From: Carya illinoinensis
Taxonomy: Eukaryota; Streptophyta; Magnoliopsida; Fagales; Juglandaceae
NCBI RefSeq assembly: GCF_018687715.1
Contig: NC_056764.1
Location: 8,694,501 to 8,758,500 of the forward strand
DNA: 64,000 nt
Direction of reading: 5' to 3'
How positions within the stretch are numbered: the stretch's first letter is position 1; each line of letters begins with the position of its first letter. A program made the translations under genes and the position numbers. This document shows, piece by piece, positions 1 through 10,790 of the stretch. The notes beneath the pieces are model-generated. The model had not been told where the DNA came from. It worked only from the letters and a program-made list of their open reading frames with translations, and ran no database searches.

Positions 1-890
1 ATAATAAATAGTAGTGAATTATTCTGATAACACTCTACTATCCCAACCAGCCTTTAATGTTATACGTGGATGAACGTTGTGAAAAATTCTAACACATGCC
101 TAAACCTTCTGTTAATAAACTTCGCAAATAAAAATGTCACTAACCAGTTACAACATGTACATCCAATCGAAAATATCAAAAAATAATAATAATGATGATG
201 ATGATTATCATCAAAATAGTTGTAAAAATAAATTGGAAATTAAATATGAAATTTATTTTTAAATGGTGAAAACAAAAGGAATTGGAACAGGCCCATTAAA
301 CTAAATCTTACAAATTACTCTCAGAAAATGCCCGAGACCCGATATAATAAACCATAGGCCCAATAATTATCAAGCGATCTTGTATGTCGGTAGGAATATT
401 GTGTTTTTTTTATTATATTTTTTTAGTTTTTAATATTGTGTTTTTTTATTTTTTAAATGAACAAAAATTACATTAAAAAAATTAAAAAAAAAAAAAAACA
501 GAATACATCTTTTGGTACCCATTTCTATAGCGAATGTATGTCGGTAGGAATAGAACTCCCCAAATTATAATGAGTTCTGTTATATACACACATGCCAATT
601 CTTTTCATGTCAATTATATATTGTCATATTATAGTGATGAAATATTTCAATTATCAAGCAATCTTGTAGTTGCAGGTGATTTAGCTATTTATAAAATATA
701 TATATACAGTTTTAAGATATATAAATTTTACGTAGTATATTTGAAAAAAGTGAGATCACGACATGTGAAAAATATCACCTTGCTATGATAACTTTTTATC
801 AAAGAGATTGTTCAAATTAAAGCTCACATATCATGTAACTATATCCAACGTTACTATGTAAAATAACAAGAGAATCAACACTGCCTACTG
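1..890. other. AT-rich intergenic DNA, no gene seen
   Basis: This stretch is AT-rich with several A or T runs (for example 481-498) and a short duplicated phrase around 382-392 and 535-551 (ATGTCGGTAGGAATA). The one open frame at 534-788 has low-complexity composition and no recognisable domain, so I do not call it. It ends at the target-site duplication of the hAT element that follows. Confidence 0.6.
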
Positions 891-898
891 CCCTAACC

Positions 899-1805
899 TA
901 GGGGTGGGCAGCGGGGTCCCGGAACCCGCTGCCCCGCCCTCGCATAGGGCGGGGCGTGGTGCCCCGCACCGTTAGGGCCGGGGCGGGGCCCCCCGGCCCG
1001 TATGGCCACCCCCAGCGGAGGCGAGGGATGGAAACAGACTCCCCCCGGTCCGTTTTTCCCCCGCCCGCACCGTTTATATATATAATATAATATAATATAT
1101 ATATATATAATAAGTTTCATTTCAGGGGTTTGGCCTCCTCTGTTGTGGCTGGATCGAAGACCTCTCAACACCATCTACGGGAATCGGACTGAAAATCCAC
1201 CTCTCTGCATCTTTCCATTTCGATGGCAACGTCAACCGTCCGTTATTGAAAGGTAGCAACGCCACATTCACTGGCTGCCTCCGATTAGTACTGGTTTGCA
1301 TCGGTACACGCTTCGAGCTCCAACCCTTTTGCATTCCGATGCCCGCCTGACAATAATTCAGTGTCCCGGGACTCGGCAACGAACCGGACTTGCGAGACGA
1401 CACAGCCGAGTTTTTTTTCATGGTTGCCAGCCGCGGCGAAGAGGAGGCGACGGTAACACTGTTGAGATCCAATGAGGCGACGGTAACCCTTTTTTTCAAA
1501 TGCTTAACATAAATAAGGTAAAACCAAAAGCAAAAGCTTTCAGTTTGTCTTGTGAAGGAAGCGGACCTTTGAGAGCTAGAGAGAAGGAGCTCCTTGCAGA
1601 GTTTAGAGGCTGATTTTTGTACTGAAGGGGGGTGCCGAGGGCGGACAGATTGCCCCCCACCCCATACCCCGTCATGCGGGACAGGGTACCCCGCCCCCGC
1701 ACACCAGAGGCGGGGGACGGGGGAGATTTTCCCCATCCGCCCCATGCGGGGGCGAGGGGCGAGAGGGGGTCTACCCCGCACCGTATGGTGCGGCTAGCAC
1801 CCCTA
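899..1805. mobile_element. Non-autonomous hAT-type element, 907 bp, 8-bp TSD
   Basis: The ends are inverted: TAGGGGTGGGCAGC on the left, and the complement of GCTAGCACCCCTA on the right. Identical 8-bp direct repeats CCCTAACC flank it at 891-898 and 1806-1813, which is the duplication length of the hAT superfamily. The subterminal 150 bp on each side are extremely GC-rich (runs such as GGGGCGGGGC), in sharp contrast to the AT-rich surroundings. No transposase frame is present, so it must be mobilised in trans. The interior holds a gene-like fragment, described separately, which would make this a gene-capturing (Pack-type) hAT. Confidence 0.85.
1125..1421 (-). pseudogene. Captured remorin-family-like gene fragment inside the hAT element
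   Basis: On the minus strand an open frame gives a protein segment starting near Met at 1421. It contains SLPSPGTLNY, GMQKGWSSKRVPM, LLPFNNGR and SKWKDAERWIFSPIP, then QPQQRRPNP. From memory, the order SPGTPNY ... GMQKGWSSERVP ... SKWEDAERWI is typical of the long N-terminal region of some plant remorin-family proteins; this is recognition, not an alignment. The C-terminal remorin coiled-coil is absent and the frame stops at the left GC-rich arm, so it is a fragment. A 5' portion repeats AGGCGACGGTAAC twice (1446-1493). I infer transduplication by the hAT element rather than a resident gene. Confidence 0.5.
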
Positions 1806-1813
1806 CCCTAACC

Positions 1814-2481
1814 TGATCAATTATAATTCAAAAATTTTATGTGCAGTTATTTTTATTTACCTCTTATGCACTCTAGTAATGTAAATGGCTGCATCATTAT
1901 TTTTTAATATAAATAATTATTTTAACCAATCATATCAATAAAATACGTAAATAGTATATAAAAATAATTATATATAGCAGAACTCTTATGTATATAAGTT
2001 ATGCTATGTACAAGCAAAGTCACGTATTAATCTACGTATCAATACTGATTTTCTCATATTCAAAATTTAAATTAGCATTGTTTTTAATAAAATCTATTTT
2101 TTGATCAATCACATTGGATTGATGCACATTTTACATACTACTTGTGCACTCTACTAATGCAATTAGTTACATCAATTTTTTTAATAAAAGTCACTTTAGA
2201 GTACTCTTTACACACTCTACTAATATAATTTACATTAACTGTATCATATTTTTAATATAAATAATTATTTTAATTAATTATATTAGTAGAGTATACAAAT
2301 AATATATAAAAATGATTATATATAGCATACCTCATATGTATATATTGAGTAAATCGTAATCTGCGTACGTGTAGTATTCCGTCGCAATTGAAATAATAAG
2401 AACAATATACAAACAAAAGCTAAGGAAAAAAAGAAAAAGAAAAGCATAGCTAGGAAACTGCTATATAAAACAGCTTCATGT
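1814..2481. repeat. Internally duplicated AT-rich repeat, also present near 56.2 kb
   Basis: Two diverged direct copies occur at about 1868-2000 and 2210-2350, sharing phrases such as AATATAAATAATTATTTTAA and ATTATATATAGCA. Between them, 1998-2155 (ACAAGCAAAGTCACGTATTAATCT, then TTTAAATTAGCA) resembles 56213-56375 (CAAGCACAATCGCGTAATAATCT, then TTTAAATTAACA). This marks a dispersed repeat family. No coding potential is seen. The segment also includes the presumed 3' flank of the minus-strand gene that follows. Confidence 0.5.
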
Positions 2482-3141
2482 TCACTTGCACTTCAAATCC
2501 ACGGCGTTGTCTGCATTAAGCTTGATGGAGAGGGTGCAGATCATTTGGGCGGACTTCTTTTTCTTCATCACAAACATCAATTCCACTTTCCCACTAAGCT
2601 TGGCTTGGCTGTTCAGGGTCAAGGTCCCGGCACCCAACTCATTTCCAAGGCTCGTAGTGCTGGTCAGGGCATTTGAATTGACACTAACAGTAACACCAAC
2701 TTTTTTGGTCGAAAGCATCCCAGCCTTACCCTTAGGAATGAAGATTTCCCCAACGGTCACGCCCTGGTACAAGAAGGTGGCATTAGAGCTGTCGTATTTG
2801 TAGGGACCGAAGTTTGTGTTCTTAACCCTAACTTGGGTTGTGAAGCTTATGTCGAAGGAAGGTGACGATGCTTGAGTTCCAGCTGTAGTGGTCACGTTCT
2901 TTAACTCGATTGTGCCCAACCTGACTTTAGGGGTCTTAACTTTCATCACAGTGAGAGAAAAGACCACAATGACTATGGTCTGAAACACAGCAAAAGCAGC
3001 TATATATATAGCCAACTTGATCCTTTTCTTTCTTCGGAGCTCGTTGGATTGCAAAGTGTTTGATTCTTCATCGCTTCTTGGCATCTTACTTGCTGGTGCC
3101 AACGGGTACACCTGCTCCTGGTTCGTAATTTGCTCGCCCAT
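2482..3141 (-). CDS. LEA_2 / NDR1-HIN1-like membrane protein
   Basis: A single-exon 219-residue protein. The N-terminus (1-42) is hydrophilic and ends in a basic cluster (ELRRKKRIK). It is followed by one hydrophobic helix at about 43-66 (IYIAAFAVFQTIVIVVFSLTV). The outer part (about 75-215) is Ser/Thr/Val-rich with the LEA_2 beta-sandwich pattern: VRVKNTNFGPYKYDSSNATF, a YQGVTVGEIFIPKGKAG turn, and a closing strand ending in DLKC. This matches the plant late-embryogenesis-abundant hydroxyproline-rich glycoprotein family, type II membrane proteins of the plasma membrane or secretory system, some linked to stress or defence. The specific role here is unknown. The start is the first Met of the frame, about 145 bp downstream of a TATA box. 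Length is usual for the family and no lesions are seen. Confidence 0.88.
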   Translation of the reverse strand: MGEQITNQEQVYPLAPASKMPRSDEESNTLQSNELRRKKRIKLAIYIAAFAVFQTIVIVVFSLTVMKVKTPKVRLGTIELKNVTTTAGTQASSPSFDISFTTQVRVKNTNFGPYKYDSSNATFLYQGVTVGEIFIPKGKAGMLSTKKVGVTVSVNSNALTSTTSLGNELGAGTLTLNSQAKLSGKVELMFVMKKKKSAQMICTLSIKLNADNAVDLKCK

Positions 3142-3285
3142 TTTCTTCCCTTTAATACGAACGGTGTATATCTAGCTAGGAATGTAGTGTTCCCTTTTCG
3201 GCGCTCTAGTTCCTTTTGCTGAAAGGAATTTTAGGATGTAAAGCAGTTGGTTGGTGTGGAGGAGAAATGGCAGGGGCGAATTGTT

Positions 3286-3295
3286 CTATATATAG
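3286..3295 (-). promoter_or_regulatory. TATA box of the LEA_2-like gene
   Basis: The palindromic CTATATATAG lies 145 bp upstream of the minus-strand start codon at 3141, a plausible distance for a leader of about 110 nt. No other good TATA is nearer. Confidence 0.5.
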
Positions 3296-4632
3296 CGTTT
3301 GGATAACTAGATCTGTGCTAGGGATCAGTACTGAAGCGTATGAACGAGGGGTTCTGACTCTGAGCTTCCAGGAAAAAAAGGTGCAAGAAATTAAAATATG
3401 AAGATTAATTGCAAGCAACGCGGTTGATCAGGGTGGAATTTCTGACTTCTAGATGGTCTATGTATTTGTGTCATCTCGAAGAAGAAGATTTTATATACAT
3501 AAATAATGCTAGCTCCTGTGTGGGTTGGAGAAGGACCTGTACTGGTCAAGGTTTCTTAGGATAAACACCACTACACCATCATGAGTACCCATATATAAAA
3601 CATCCTCTACGGCACCTTCGAGGGCCTAAGTTGCACAAGATCCCCCTATTTCACGATTTGGAGATGTTTGGGGATTGGATGAGACTATAATTTTTTGAAT
3701 AATAATAAATTGTTTATTAATAAATCTTGTGATCATCAAGCTTTTTGTTTATTAATAAATCAATACATTAAATAATTTTTTAAATGTTGCAAGTTAATGT
3801 TAATGTGGAGGACACATTTTCTAAGTTGTTAATATTATAATATGAAGTTAGTCTACATATAGTCTCATATAGTCTCCAAATGGAGATTACTCGTGCATAC
3901 CCATACAATTGTTTTTAGAAAAAATTTAAAATTACAATAATATTTTTTTTAAATAATATTTTTTTTAATCTCAATTTATTAATGAGACTGCACACGCAAT
4001 CTCCCACTAAAAAATGGGACTACACATATAATTATGAGTGAGAGACTGCGTGTATAGTCCCATTAATGAATGGGGGTAAAATGAGAAAGGGTATTATTTT
4101 AAAAATGATATAATTATAATTTTAAATTTTTTCTAAACATAATTATATTGACTTGCATAAACAATCTTTATTTGAGAATGGTATATAGACTAACTCTTAT
4201 AATATTTGATTTGTGACAGTAGTTTAAAATTAAATCTGCGAAAAGTTATAGGCCTCGATACTGGCCAAATTGTAAAATGTAAGTTTTAATGGACATTCAT
4301 ATGGTAAGATAAATGAATGGAAACATAATATTTACAGTTTTAGAATGTATAAATTTTAAATATTTCTTTTGAAAAAAGAGTAAATTTGACATCTATATAA
4401 AAATAAAAATAAAAATAAGTCATTTTTTTAATAAGATTTTTCACTTTTTTGAAAAAAAATGTGTACCAAATTTACATATTATAAAATTATATCAAAGCTT
4501 ACTTATGGGTGTTGTACGGTCGTATAAAATGCTTGTTAGACTTTGCGCAGCCGAAAAATAAAGCCATAATACTGGCCCGCATTACTTGGTCCAAACCCGT
4601 GCTCATGTGGGCTAGAACAGGAAGAGACCCTT
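3296..4632. other. Intergenic AT-rich DNA with inverted motifs
   Basis: No gene is seen. Around 3860-4075 there are repeated and inverted phrases (AGTCTCCAAATGGAGATTA; CACACGCAATCTCCCA against GAGAGACTGCGTGTATAGTCCCA) that look like the remains of a small inverted-repeat element, but I could not fix its ends. The right part contains the promoter region of the next gene, with GGCCCG/GTGGGCT motifs near 4570-4612. Confidence 0.4.
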
Positions 4633-4638
4633 TATAAA
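4633..4638 (+). promoter_or_regulatory. TATA box upstream of the 5093 gene
   Basis: TATAAA within CCCTTTATAAATC is followed at the usual spacing by a CT-rich leader (from about 4660). It lies upstream of a leader exon that is spliced at 4769. Confidence 0.5.
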
Positions 4639-4768
4639 TCTTGTTTCTCAAAGGATTTCCGTTGCGACCCCTCTCCTCGTCGAACTGTCGGACACCCCCA
4701 ACTTTCAGTATTCAGCTTCAACTGACAAGTTTCGATGATTCGCAAACGGTATAAAGAAGCGAAGACAG

Positions 4769-5072
4769 GTAAAACCAAGATATTATTTCAGTTCACGTAT
4801 GGGTGAATGCCTTTTCCGACTCGCCTCCCTACTGTTCGATAGAATGCCGAGATCAGACATTGTTTTCTCGGCGCGTCATTTTCGTTTGCTTTCTTTCTTT
4901 TGGTTTTTAATTATGTCTTTTTCTTGTATCGAAACGTCTCCTCTGCTTCTTTTTAACCTATTTCATTCATTTGTTTATCAGAGACGTAAACTAACTTGCC
5001 TCCAACTGTTGACTGAAAATTTTGAATGAAACATTTTAAGCCCTTTGTTTTTTGCGTTAATTTGTAATTCAG
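4769..5072 (+). other. Leader (5' UTR) intron
   Basis: The donor GAAGACAG|GTAAAA at 4769 and the acceptor TTTGTAATTCAG| at 5072 bound a T-rich segment of 304 nt. Splicing joins the CT-rich leader exon to the exon with the ATG at 5093. Without removal, several upstream ATGs (for example 4799) would precede the start, which supports the intron. Confidence 0.55.
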
Positions 5073-5092
5073 GTTTCCAACTGTTGAAATCG

Positions 5093-5527
5093 ATGAATGC
5101 CCAGAAGTACTTGAAGAAAGTAGGACTGGGCAAAGAGGACTACTACTTCTGGAAACAAATTGGCAAAGCTCTGTTATGCACGTACACGATATTTGGTGCC
5201 GCCTGGCTCTACAACGAAACATCACCGCTGGGTTGGTGGACGCTGAAGCCTCGGCCCAAGGAAGAAAAAGAATTAGCCCACCTATACGAGCGGCGAGAGT
5301 TTCCATATCCGGGTGATGAAGAAGCAATGCAAGAATTCATTGCCAAAGGGGGCATGGTCGGCACCACAATCGGTCCAAAAGGGTATATTGACACGGATAG
5401 GGATGCGTTTAACTATCAGAAGGAGTTGCAGAACAAGAAGTTCGAGCAAGAAGCTCTGAAGCTGTGGCTGAGAATGAGGAATGAGGTTATTCAGGAGCTT
5501 CAAGAGAAGGGGTATGATGTGGAGTGA
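5093..5527 (+). CDS. Conserved plant one-pass membrane protein, 144 aa, probably mitochondrial
   Basis: The protein begins MNAQKYLKKVGLGKEDYY, has one hydrophobic helix at about 24-41 (GKALLCTYTIFGAAWLY), then a Trp-rich turn (SPLGWWTLKPRPKEE). It continues with a charged region containing YERREFPYPGDEEAM, GTTIGPKG and a C-terminal coiled-coil-like helix ending GYDVE. Size, a single N-terminal helix and the charged soluble tail resemble accessory subunits of inner-membrane respiratory complexes, but I do not recognise the exact family and propose no reaction. The start is the first Met after the leader-intron acceptor; the longer open frame upstream is intronic. Composition is clean, with no lesions, and codon use is that of a real gene. 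Confidence 0.8.
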   Translation: MNAQKYLKKVGLGKEDYYFWKQIGKALLCTYTIFGAAWLYNETSPLGWWTLKPRPKEEKELAHLYERREFPYPGDEEAMQEFIAKGGMVGTTIGPKGYIDTDRDAFNYQKELQNKKFEQEALKLWLRMRNEVIQELQEKGYDVE

Positions 5528-5747
5528 GCTTTTGTTCCGAGTTATATCATGTAAGTGAAGTCTCAGTGAATGCTGACTGGGTGAAACATCAAGCGCCGTT
5601 CTATTTTATATTGTTAAATGAAGGCTTAAATAAGATTTGAATGGTTCTGTAGAACTCGAATCGTTATATGAACAACACCCTTTATTTTTCCAAGCACAAG
5701 GGTGCGAGAGCAGTCCTGCTGCAGTTAGGGTTATTTCATGCCATTCC

Positions 5748-5931
5748 GTTTGGATTGAGAGATGAGATGGTTTTAAATGAAAAATAAAAGTTAAATAAAA
5801 TATTATTTTTATTTTTATTTTAAAATTTGAAAATATTGAATTATTTATTATATTTTATGTAAAAATTTGATAAAATTGTAATGATGAGATAAGATGAGAT
5901 GAGATGAGGTGAAACCACCTCCAATCCAAAC
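5748..5931. mobile_element. MITE-like element, about 184 bp
   Basis: It starts GTTTGGATTGAGAGATGAGATGG and ends CCACCTCCAATCCAAAC, giving imperfect terminal inverted repeats around GTTTGGATTG. The interior is AT-rich, with TTATTTATTATATTTTATGT and repeated GATGAGAT near the end. A diverged relative with the same internal order lies at 43686-43864. I found no convincing target duplication. Confidence 0.55.
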
Positions 5932-5934
5932 AAC

Positions 5935-6224
5935 CTTATTGAAGTTGCCCCTAAGTGACCTACTAGTAAAACCATTGAACCACCACCCCAAACGAAACCA
6001 TTGGCTGTAATCCAACGTGAGTTCTGCTGCTTGGAGTTGCCAGTTCAAGTGAATGGGAAAGAGTTTTTTAAGCCATCGAGTCATCGTCTTTCGACTTTCT
6101 TATTAATACCAATCACACGAGCACAACCTTCACAAAAGCCTCTGGTGCCCAACAAAGAGTTAAGAAAGCGTATTGCTCCAGAGTGTAGCGAGTTTGCCCT
6201 TGATGTATTTGATTCAAAGAAATC
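5935..6224 (+). pseudogene. Possible exon fragment interrupted by the Copia insertion
   Basis: Immediately left of the Copia target duplication an open frame (from 6001) gives a protein-like stretch with LPVQVNGKEFFKP, PITRAQPSQKPLVPNKELRK and ECSEFALDVFDSKKSG. To the right of the element, 11120-11218 reads DAARLGCNVADSDDDN, then EALDSKEWRRC and a stop, one frame off. The acidic and charged character looks more like coding than random DNA. I do not recognise the family. Removing the element and one GGGAT copy does not give a single open frame, so either a small lesion or a splice site is involved. Confidence 0.25.
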
Positions 6225-6229
6225 GGGAT

Positions 6230-6558
6230 TGTTTAAACCAACTAGAGAATATATGTATCCTAGGTGTTTGTAGAAATGCATTACAGAGAGAATTCTTGAA
6301 CAAGAGTATTCTTCCTATATTGAATATTCCTCAATACAGTAATGCCCATATTTATAGAACAAGTGCAGCGGTTACATCAAGGATAATTCTAGAAGATTCT
6401 ATAATATTCTTGATGGAGCAAATTCCCAATATTCTTATGGAGCAGAGTCTGTTATGAGATGCTGTGCAGCAGGTGCAATGGACGTGGCATTCGGTTGAGA
6501 GCATACAGCTGGTGCTTGTGAGGTGTTATTGTCTAAGGCAGGTGTAGGTGCTCTAATA
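6230..6558 (-). repeat. 3' LTR of the Copia element
   Basis: It is nearly identical to 10791-11119. A TATA-like CTATAAATAT (minus strand, about 6348-6357) lies centrally, as expected for the LTR promoter. The RNase H frame runs past the end of the internal region and into this LTR. Confidence 0.95.
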
Positions 6559-9535
6559 TTCCCCCGCGATTCAAGCGGCACCGATTGGATGGTGAGGCTT
6601 GAACGTAGAAGTGCAAAACGTGCTGAGGAGAGTGGCTTAGTAAAAATATCTGCAATTTGTTCTTTACTTGAGACAAAGGAGACAATGAGAGTTTTGTTAG
6701 CGACACGATCACGGACAAAGTGATAATCAAGGTCCACATGCTTAGTCCGTGAGTGTAAAACAGGATTAGCCGAAAGATAAGTGGCTCCAATGTTGTCACA
6801 TAACAAGTGAGGTGCAGCAGAAATAAAAATCCCCAATTCTTTTAATAAGGCTTGTATCCAAAGAATTTCACAAGCAGTATTTGCAACTGATTTATATTCA
6901 GCTTCAGTCGATGATCTAGCTATTGTGGCTTGTTTCTTGGAACCCCAAGATACTAAATGAGATCCAAAATAGACACAAAACCCACTCGTCGATTTCCGAT
7001 CATCCGGGCAACCAGCCCAATCAGCATCAGAGAATGCTGTCAAATGAAGAGGAGAGTCAGAGGAGAAATATAAGCCAAGAGAGATGGTGAGTTTGAGATA
7101 ACGCAGTATGCGTTTGACAGCTTGCCAGTGAGATTGGCGAGGACAATGCATAAACTGGCAGACTTTATTGACTGCAAACGAAATATCAGGACGAGTGAAG
7201 GATAGATACTGGAGGCTACCAACAACGCTCCGATAGAGCTAAGGATCCTCAAAAGAGGGCCCATCAAGCGCTGAAAGTTTATTAGAGGTAGACATTGGTG
7301 TTGACACAGGTTTAGACTCATGCATATTTGTTTTCTTTAATAGATCCGAAATGTAACGAGATTGAGAGAGAAAAAGTCCAGTAGCCGTGCGATAGACATG
7401 AATTCCCAAAAAAAAAAATGAAGTGGACCTAAGTCTTTGACAGGAAAAGATTCAGACAAAGAGGATATAAAATCAGCAATAAGAGAGGAATCAGAGGCAG
7501 TGACCACTATGTCATCAACATAAATGAGAACATACACAGAAGCAGTAGCAGATTTAAAGATAAACAAAGAGGAATCAGAGACAGAAGCATGAAAGCCGAG
7601 TGAGATTAATTTCGAGCTAAGCTTTGCAAACCAAGCCCTAGGGGCTTGTTTCAAACCATAGATAGATTTTTTTAATTTACAAACAAAGTGAGGAAAGTTA
7701 GAATGAACAAACCCAGTAAGTTGTTGCATGAAAACGTCTTCTTCCAAGTCCCCATGCAGGAAGGCGTTCTGTATATCCAACTGATGAAGGGGCCACTTCC
7801 GAGACACTGCAAGAGAAAGCAAAAGACGTATGGTAACCGGTTTAACGACCGGACTAAAAGTGTCCGAATAATCAAGTCCCACTTGTTGATGGAAACCTTT
7901 GGCAACAAGGCGAGCCTTTCGTCGCTCAATGGTTCCATCGGCAAGCCGTTTAGTCTTAAGGACCCATTTGGAACCGAGTAGATTTTGAGAGGGATGGGGA
8001 GGGACGAGGGACCAGGTCTTGTTACGAAGAAGAGCAGCAAACTCACTGGCCATGGCGTCACGCCAGGCTGGATATTTGGAGGCTTCCGTGTAGGAAGCTG
8101 GCTCATCAGGAATGGATAGATGAGTAGAGAAAGAGGCAGTGGGTTTCGGTGGTGGCCATAAAATGGTGTCATCGTTTCGGGTACGAGGACGGGTGATGGA
8201 GGCTTTGGACCGAGTGGTCATGGGATGGGTATTTTGGAGGGAGGTGGAAGACGGAGCTGGTGAGGATGAAGGGATTGAGTGATTCGGTGCAGGGAAGTCG
8301 TGCGAAGTAGACGGCGCAGAGGAAATAGATTCTGGAGAAGGAGATGCCGAGTTAGGGTTAGGGGCAATGGGCTCATGGGCTGGGCTTTGATCATTGAGTG
8401 AGGAAAGGCTATCGGCTGGGCTGGATTGAGTAGTAGACTGATAACTCATAGATGAGGCCCGGTCTGGTAAGTGAGAAAAGAAATGTAAAGAGTTGGGCTG
8501 GGCGGGTGAGCTTTGGGATTGTGATGAGGTTTGAGTTGAAGCAAAAGGGAAGAGAGTTTCATCAAAACGGACATCTCGGGAAATATATATCCGGCCAGTG
8601 GGAATGTGTAAGCAATTGTATCCTTTGTGATCAAGAGTATAGCCTAAGAAGACACAGAGTTGGGAACGCATATCTAATTTATGACGATTAAAGGGACGAA
8701 GATTGGGCCAACAGGCCGAGCCAAAAACACGTAAAAAATGATAGTCAGGTAAGGAATTAAAAAGTAATTGAAATGGAGAGAAATGATTAAGAATAGGTGT
8801 GGGCATTCTATTTATGAGAAAAACTGCTGTTTGAAAAGCATCAGCCCAATATTTGATAGGGACTGAAGATTGGGCTAAAAGAGAGAGCCCAGTTTCAACA
8901 ATGTGGCGATGTCGCCGTTCAATGCTACCATTTTGTGCGTGAGAATATGGACAAGAAATTCGATGAGAGATGCCAAGTTTTTGTAAAATGGCATGAAAGG
9001 GACGGAATTCACCACCCCAGTCAGACTGAACGGCAATAATATTTTTAGAAAAAGTATTGCGAACGAATTTAATGAAATTAAGAAAAATTTGCGAGACATC
9101 AGATTTTGCATTTAAAGGAAAGAACCAAACATATTTCGTAAAATCATCGACAATGAAAAAATAAAACCGATAACCACTAGAGGATAGCACAGGCGCTGGT
9201 CCCCAGACATCTAAAAATAACAATTGAAAAGGAAATTGCGATTGAGAAGGGGAAGAAGGATGAGGAAGAGCATGCGATTTGGCTTGGAGACATGCCGAGC
9301 AAGTGGATGAGGTAAAGGTGGACGTGATAGGAAGATTGTGATGTCGTATGGTAAAAGAAGTGATCCGTGGAAATGGGTGACCAAGACGAGCATGCCATAT
9401 AGTTGATGAAGTCCGTTCGCCTATGAAAGCATGTTGGGAGGGAAGACGAACATTCTGATCATCAGTTGGAAGTACATACAAGCCATTCTTAACGGAGCCC
9501 TGAAGAAGTACTTCCTGGGAATGTAAATCCTTCAC
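6435..9535 (-). pseudogene. Copia pol: integrase, reverse transcriptase, RNase H (broken)
   Basis: From the 5' side on the minus strand, the 7337-9535 frame has the GAG-pre-integrase motif WHARLGH with CSACLQAK. The integrase core carries the acidic residues of LDVWGP, QSDWGGEF and SIERRHR. The reverse transcriptase shows LDIQNAFLHGDL, SIYGLKQAPRAW and the catalytic YVDD (LIYVDDIVV). The frame breaks at a run of eleven A at 7408-7418. A further stop lies at 7239-7241. RNase H continues in the 6435-7151 frame, with TAFSDADWAG, KSTSGFC, RSSTEAEY and the KHVDLDYHFVRD tail. Integrase and RT catalytic residues are intact, but the breaks prevent a full-length product. Confidence 0.9.
6559..6569 (-). 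promoter_or_regulatory. Polypurine tract of the Copia element
   Basis: On the minus strand TCGCGGGGGAA directly abuts the 3' LTR start (TATTAG). This is the position and purine content of a plus-strand primer. Confidence 0.6.
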
Positions 9536-9586
9536 AAAGAAACCAGATGAGTTAAATTCAAAGAAAACTGAGTTATCTAAACAAAA

Positions 9587-10738
9587 TTATCTAACAGATA
9601 ATAAATTGCGAGAAATCAAAGGAACATGAAGTAATTGACGGAGAAGAAAATTGCCAGATGGAGTGGGAAGTAAGCCAGAGCCAGTGTTTTGAATAGCAAG
9701 TGAGGATCCATCTCCAATTGTCACTTGGTCTGGCCCTTGATAAGCAGTGGACTCGAGATTAAGTTTGGAAAAATCTGAGGTGAAGTGTGTCGATGCAGCC
9801 GTATCAGGAAACCAATTAGAAGAAGTAGAGGACGAATTTGGAAAATTGGTGAAATTAGCTGAGAAAGAAGAAGGAGGAGGAGATTGATATGCATGATCAA
9901 ACCGATGATAGCAGGAAACAACTGTGTGACCGACACGGTTACAAAGTTGACAAGTGGGTCGATTAGTCGGAGTGGAAGAAAAGAAGTTAGGTGGAGTTGG
10001 AGAGAAAACACGACCTCCCCTTCCATGTCGAGGACTTCGACCACGGTTGTGATTGGAGGGACAGAAAGAGCCTCGAGTAGTGGAGTTTGCAGTAAAAGAA
10101 TTGGTGGAGAGGAGAGACATGGTAAGCCGTGATTCGTGATTAATGAGAAAACTGTAAACCTGAGAGATGGAGAGAGGATCGGGTCTTGTAGTTATGGAAG
10201 AAACTACAGACTCAAAATCGGAACCCAGACCAGTCAAAAAATAGATGATAAATTCGGAATCAAGAAGAGGATGTCCGGCGGCATTGAGGGAAGCCGAGAG
10301 TGCCTTAGCTTTGTGAAAATAGGTAGATACTGAATCGGACCCTTTTTTGAGAGTAGCTAGTTGAAATTTTGTGTGCATGAGATGAGCTGTGGATTGAGCC
10401 GAATAGAGATTGTGAAGTGTTTCCCAGATTTGCTGAGAAGTGGAACATTCAAGAATTTGAGAAAGAACCGTATCGGTCAAGGAGGAGTAGATAGCCGACA
10501 TGATGAGCTGATCGTGTAGAAGTCAGAAGGAATGATTCGGATTGGGAACATCATCGATGAGGGCAGGAGGGATTGGAGTAGTGCCGTCGACATATCCAAA
10601 AAGTTGATTGCCACGGAGAAAGGATGTGATTTGAGCATGCCAGAGTAAGTAATTGTCGGTTGAGAGTTTGATGGTGATGAGTTGGGCAGCGGAATTAGTG
10701 ATGGAGGGATTCGGAGAAGTGGTTTTTGATGGTGCCAT
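9587..10738 (-). pseudogene. Copia gag and protease region (broken)
   Basis: Translation begins at the Met at 10738 (MAPSKTTSPNP). The N-terminal gag motif is present (STDNYLLWHAQITSFLRG, GYVDGT). An in-frame TGA at 10523-10525 interrupts the frame, which resumes in the UBN2-type gag region (TSQQIWETLHNLY). A CCHC zinc knuckle follows (CQLCNRVGHTVVSC), then a protease-like WFPDTAASTH. The frame ends at a stop at 9587-9589, just before the integrase part, with which it is otherwise in phase. The protease active-site triplet reads DTA rather than DSG or DTG. Confidence 0.88.
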
Positions 10739-10777
10739 GATGATCAGAGAAAGAAAAATGGGCGTTGGCCCTTTCAG

Positions 10778-10790
10778 GCTCTCGATACAA
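10778..10790 (-). other. Degenerate tRNA-Met primer-binding site of the Copia element
   Basis: On the minus strand the first bases after the 5' LTR are TTGTATCGAGAGC. The common plant site complementary to initiator tRNA-Met is TGGTATCAGAGC; this copy differs by a G-to-T change and one inserted G. Confidence 0.6.
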
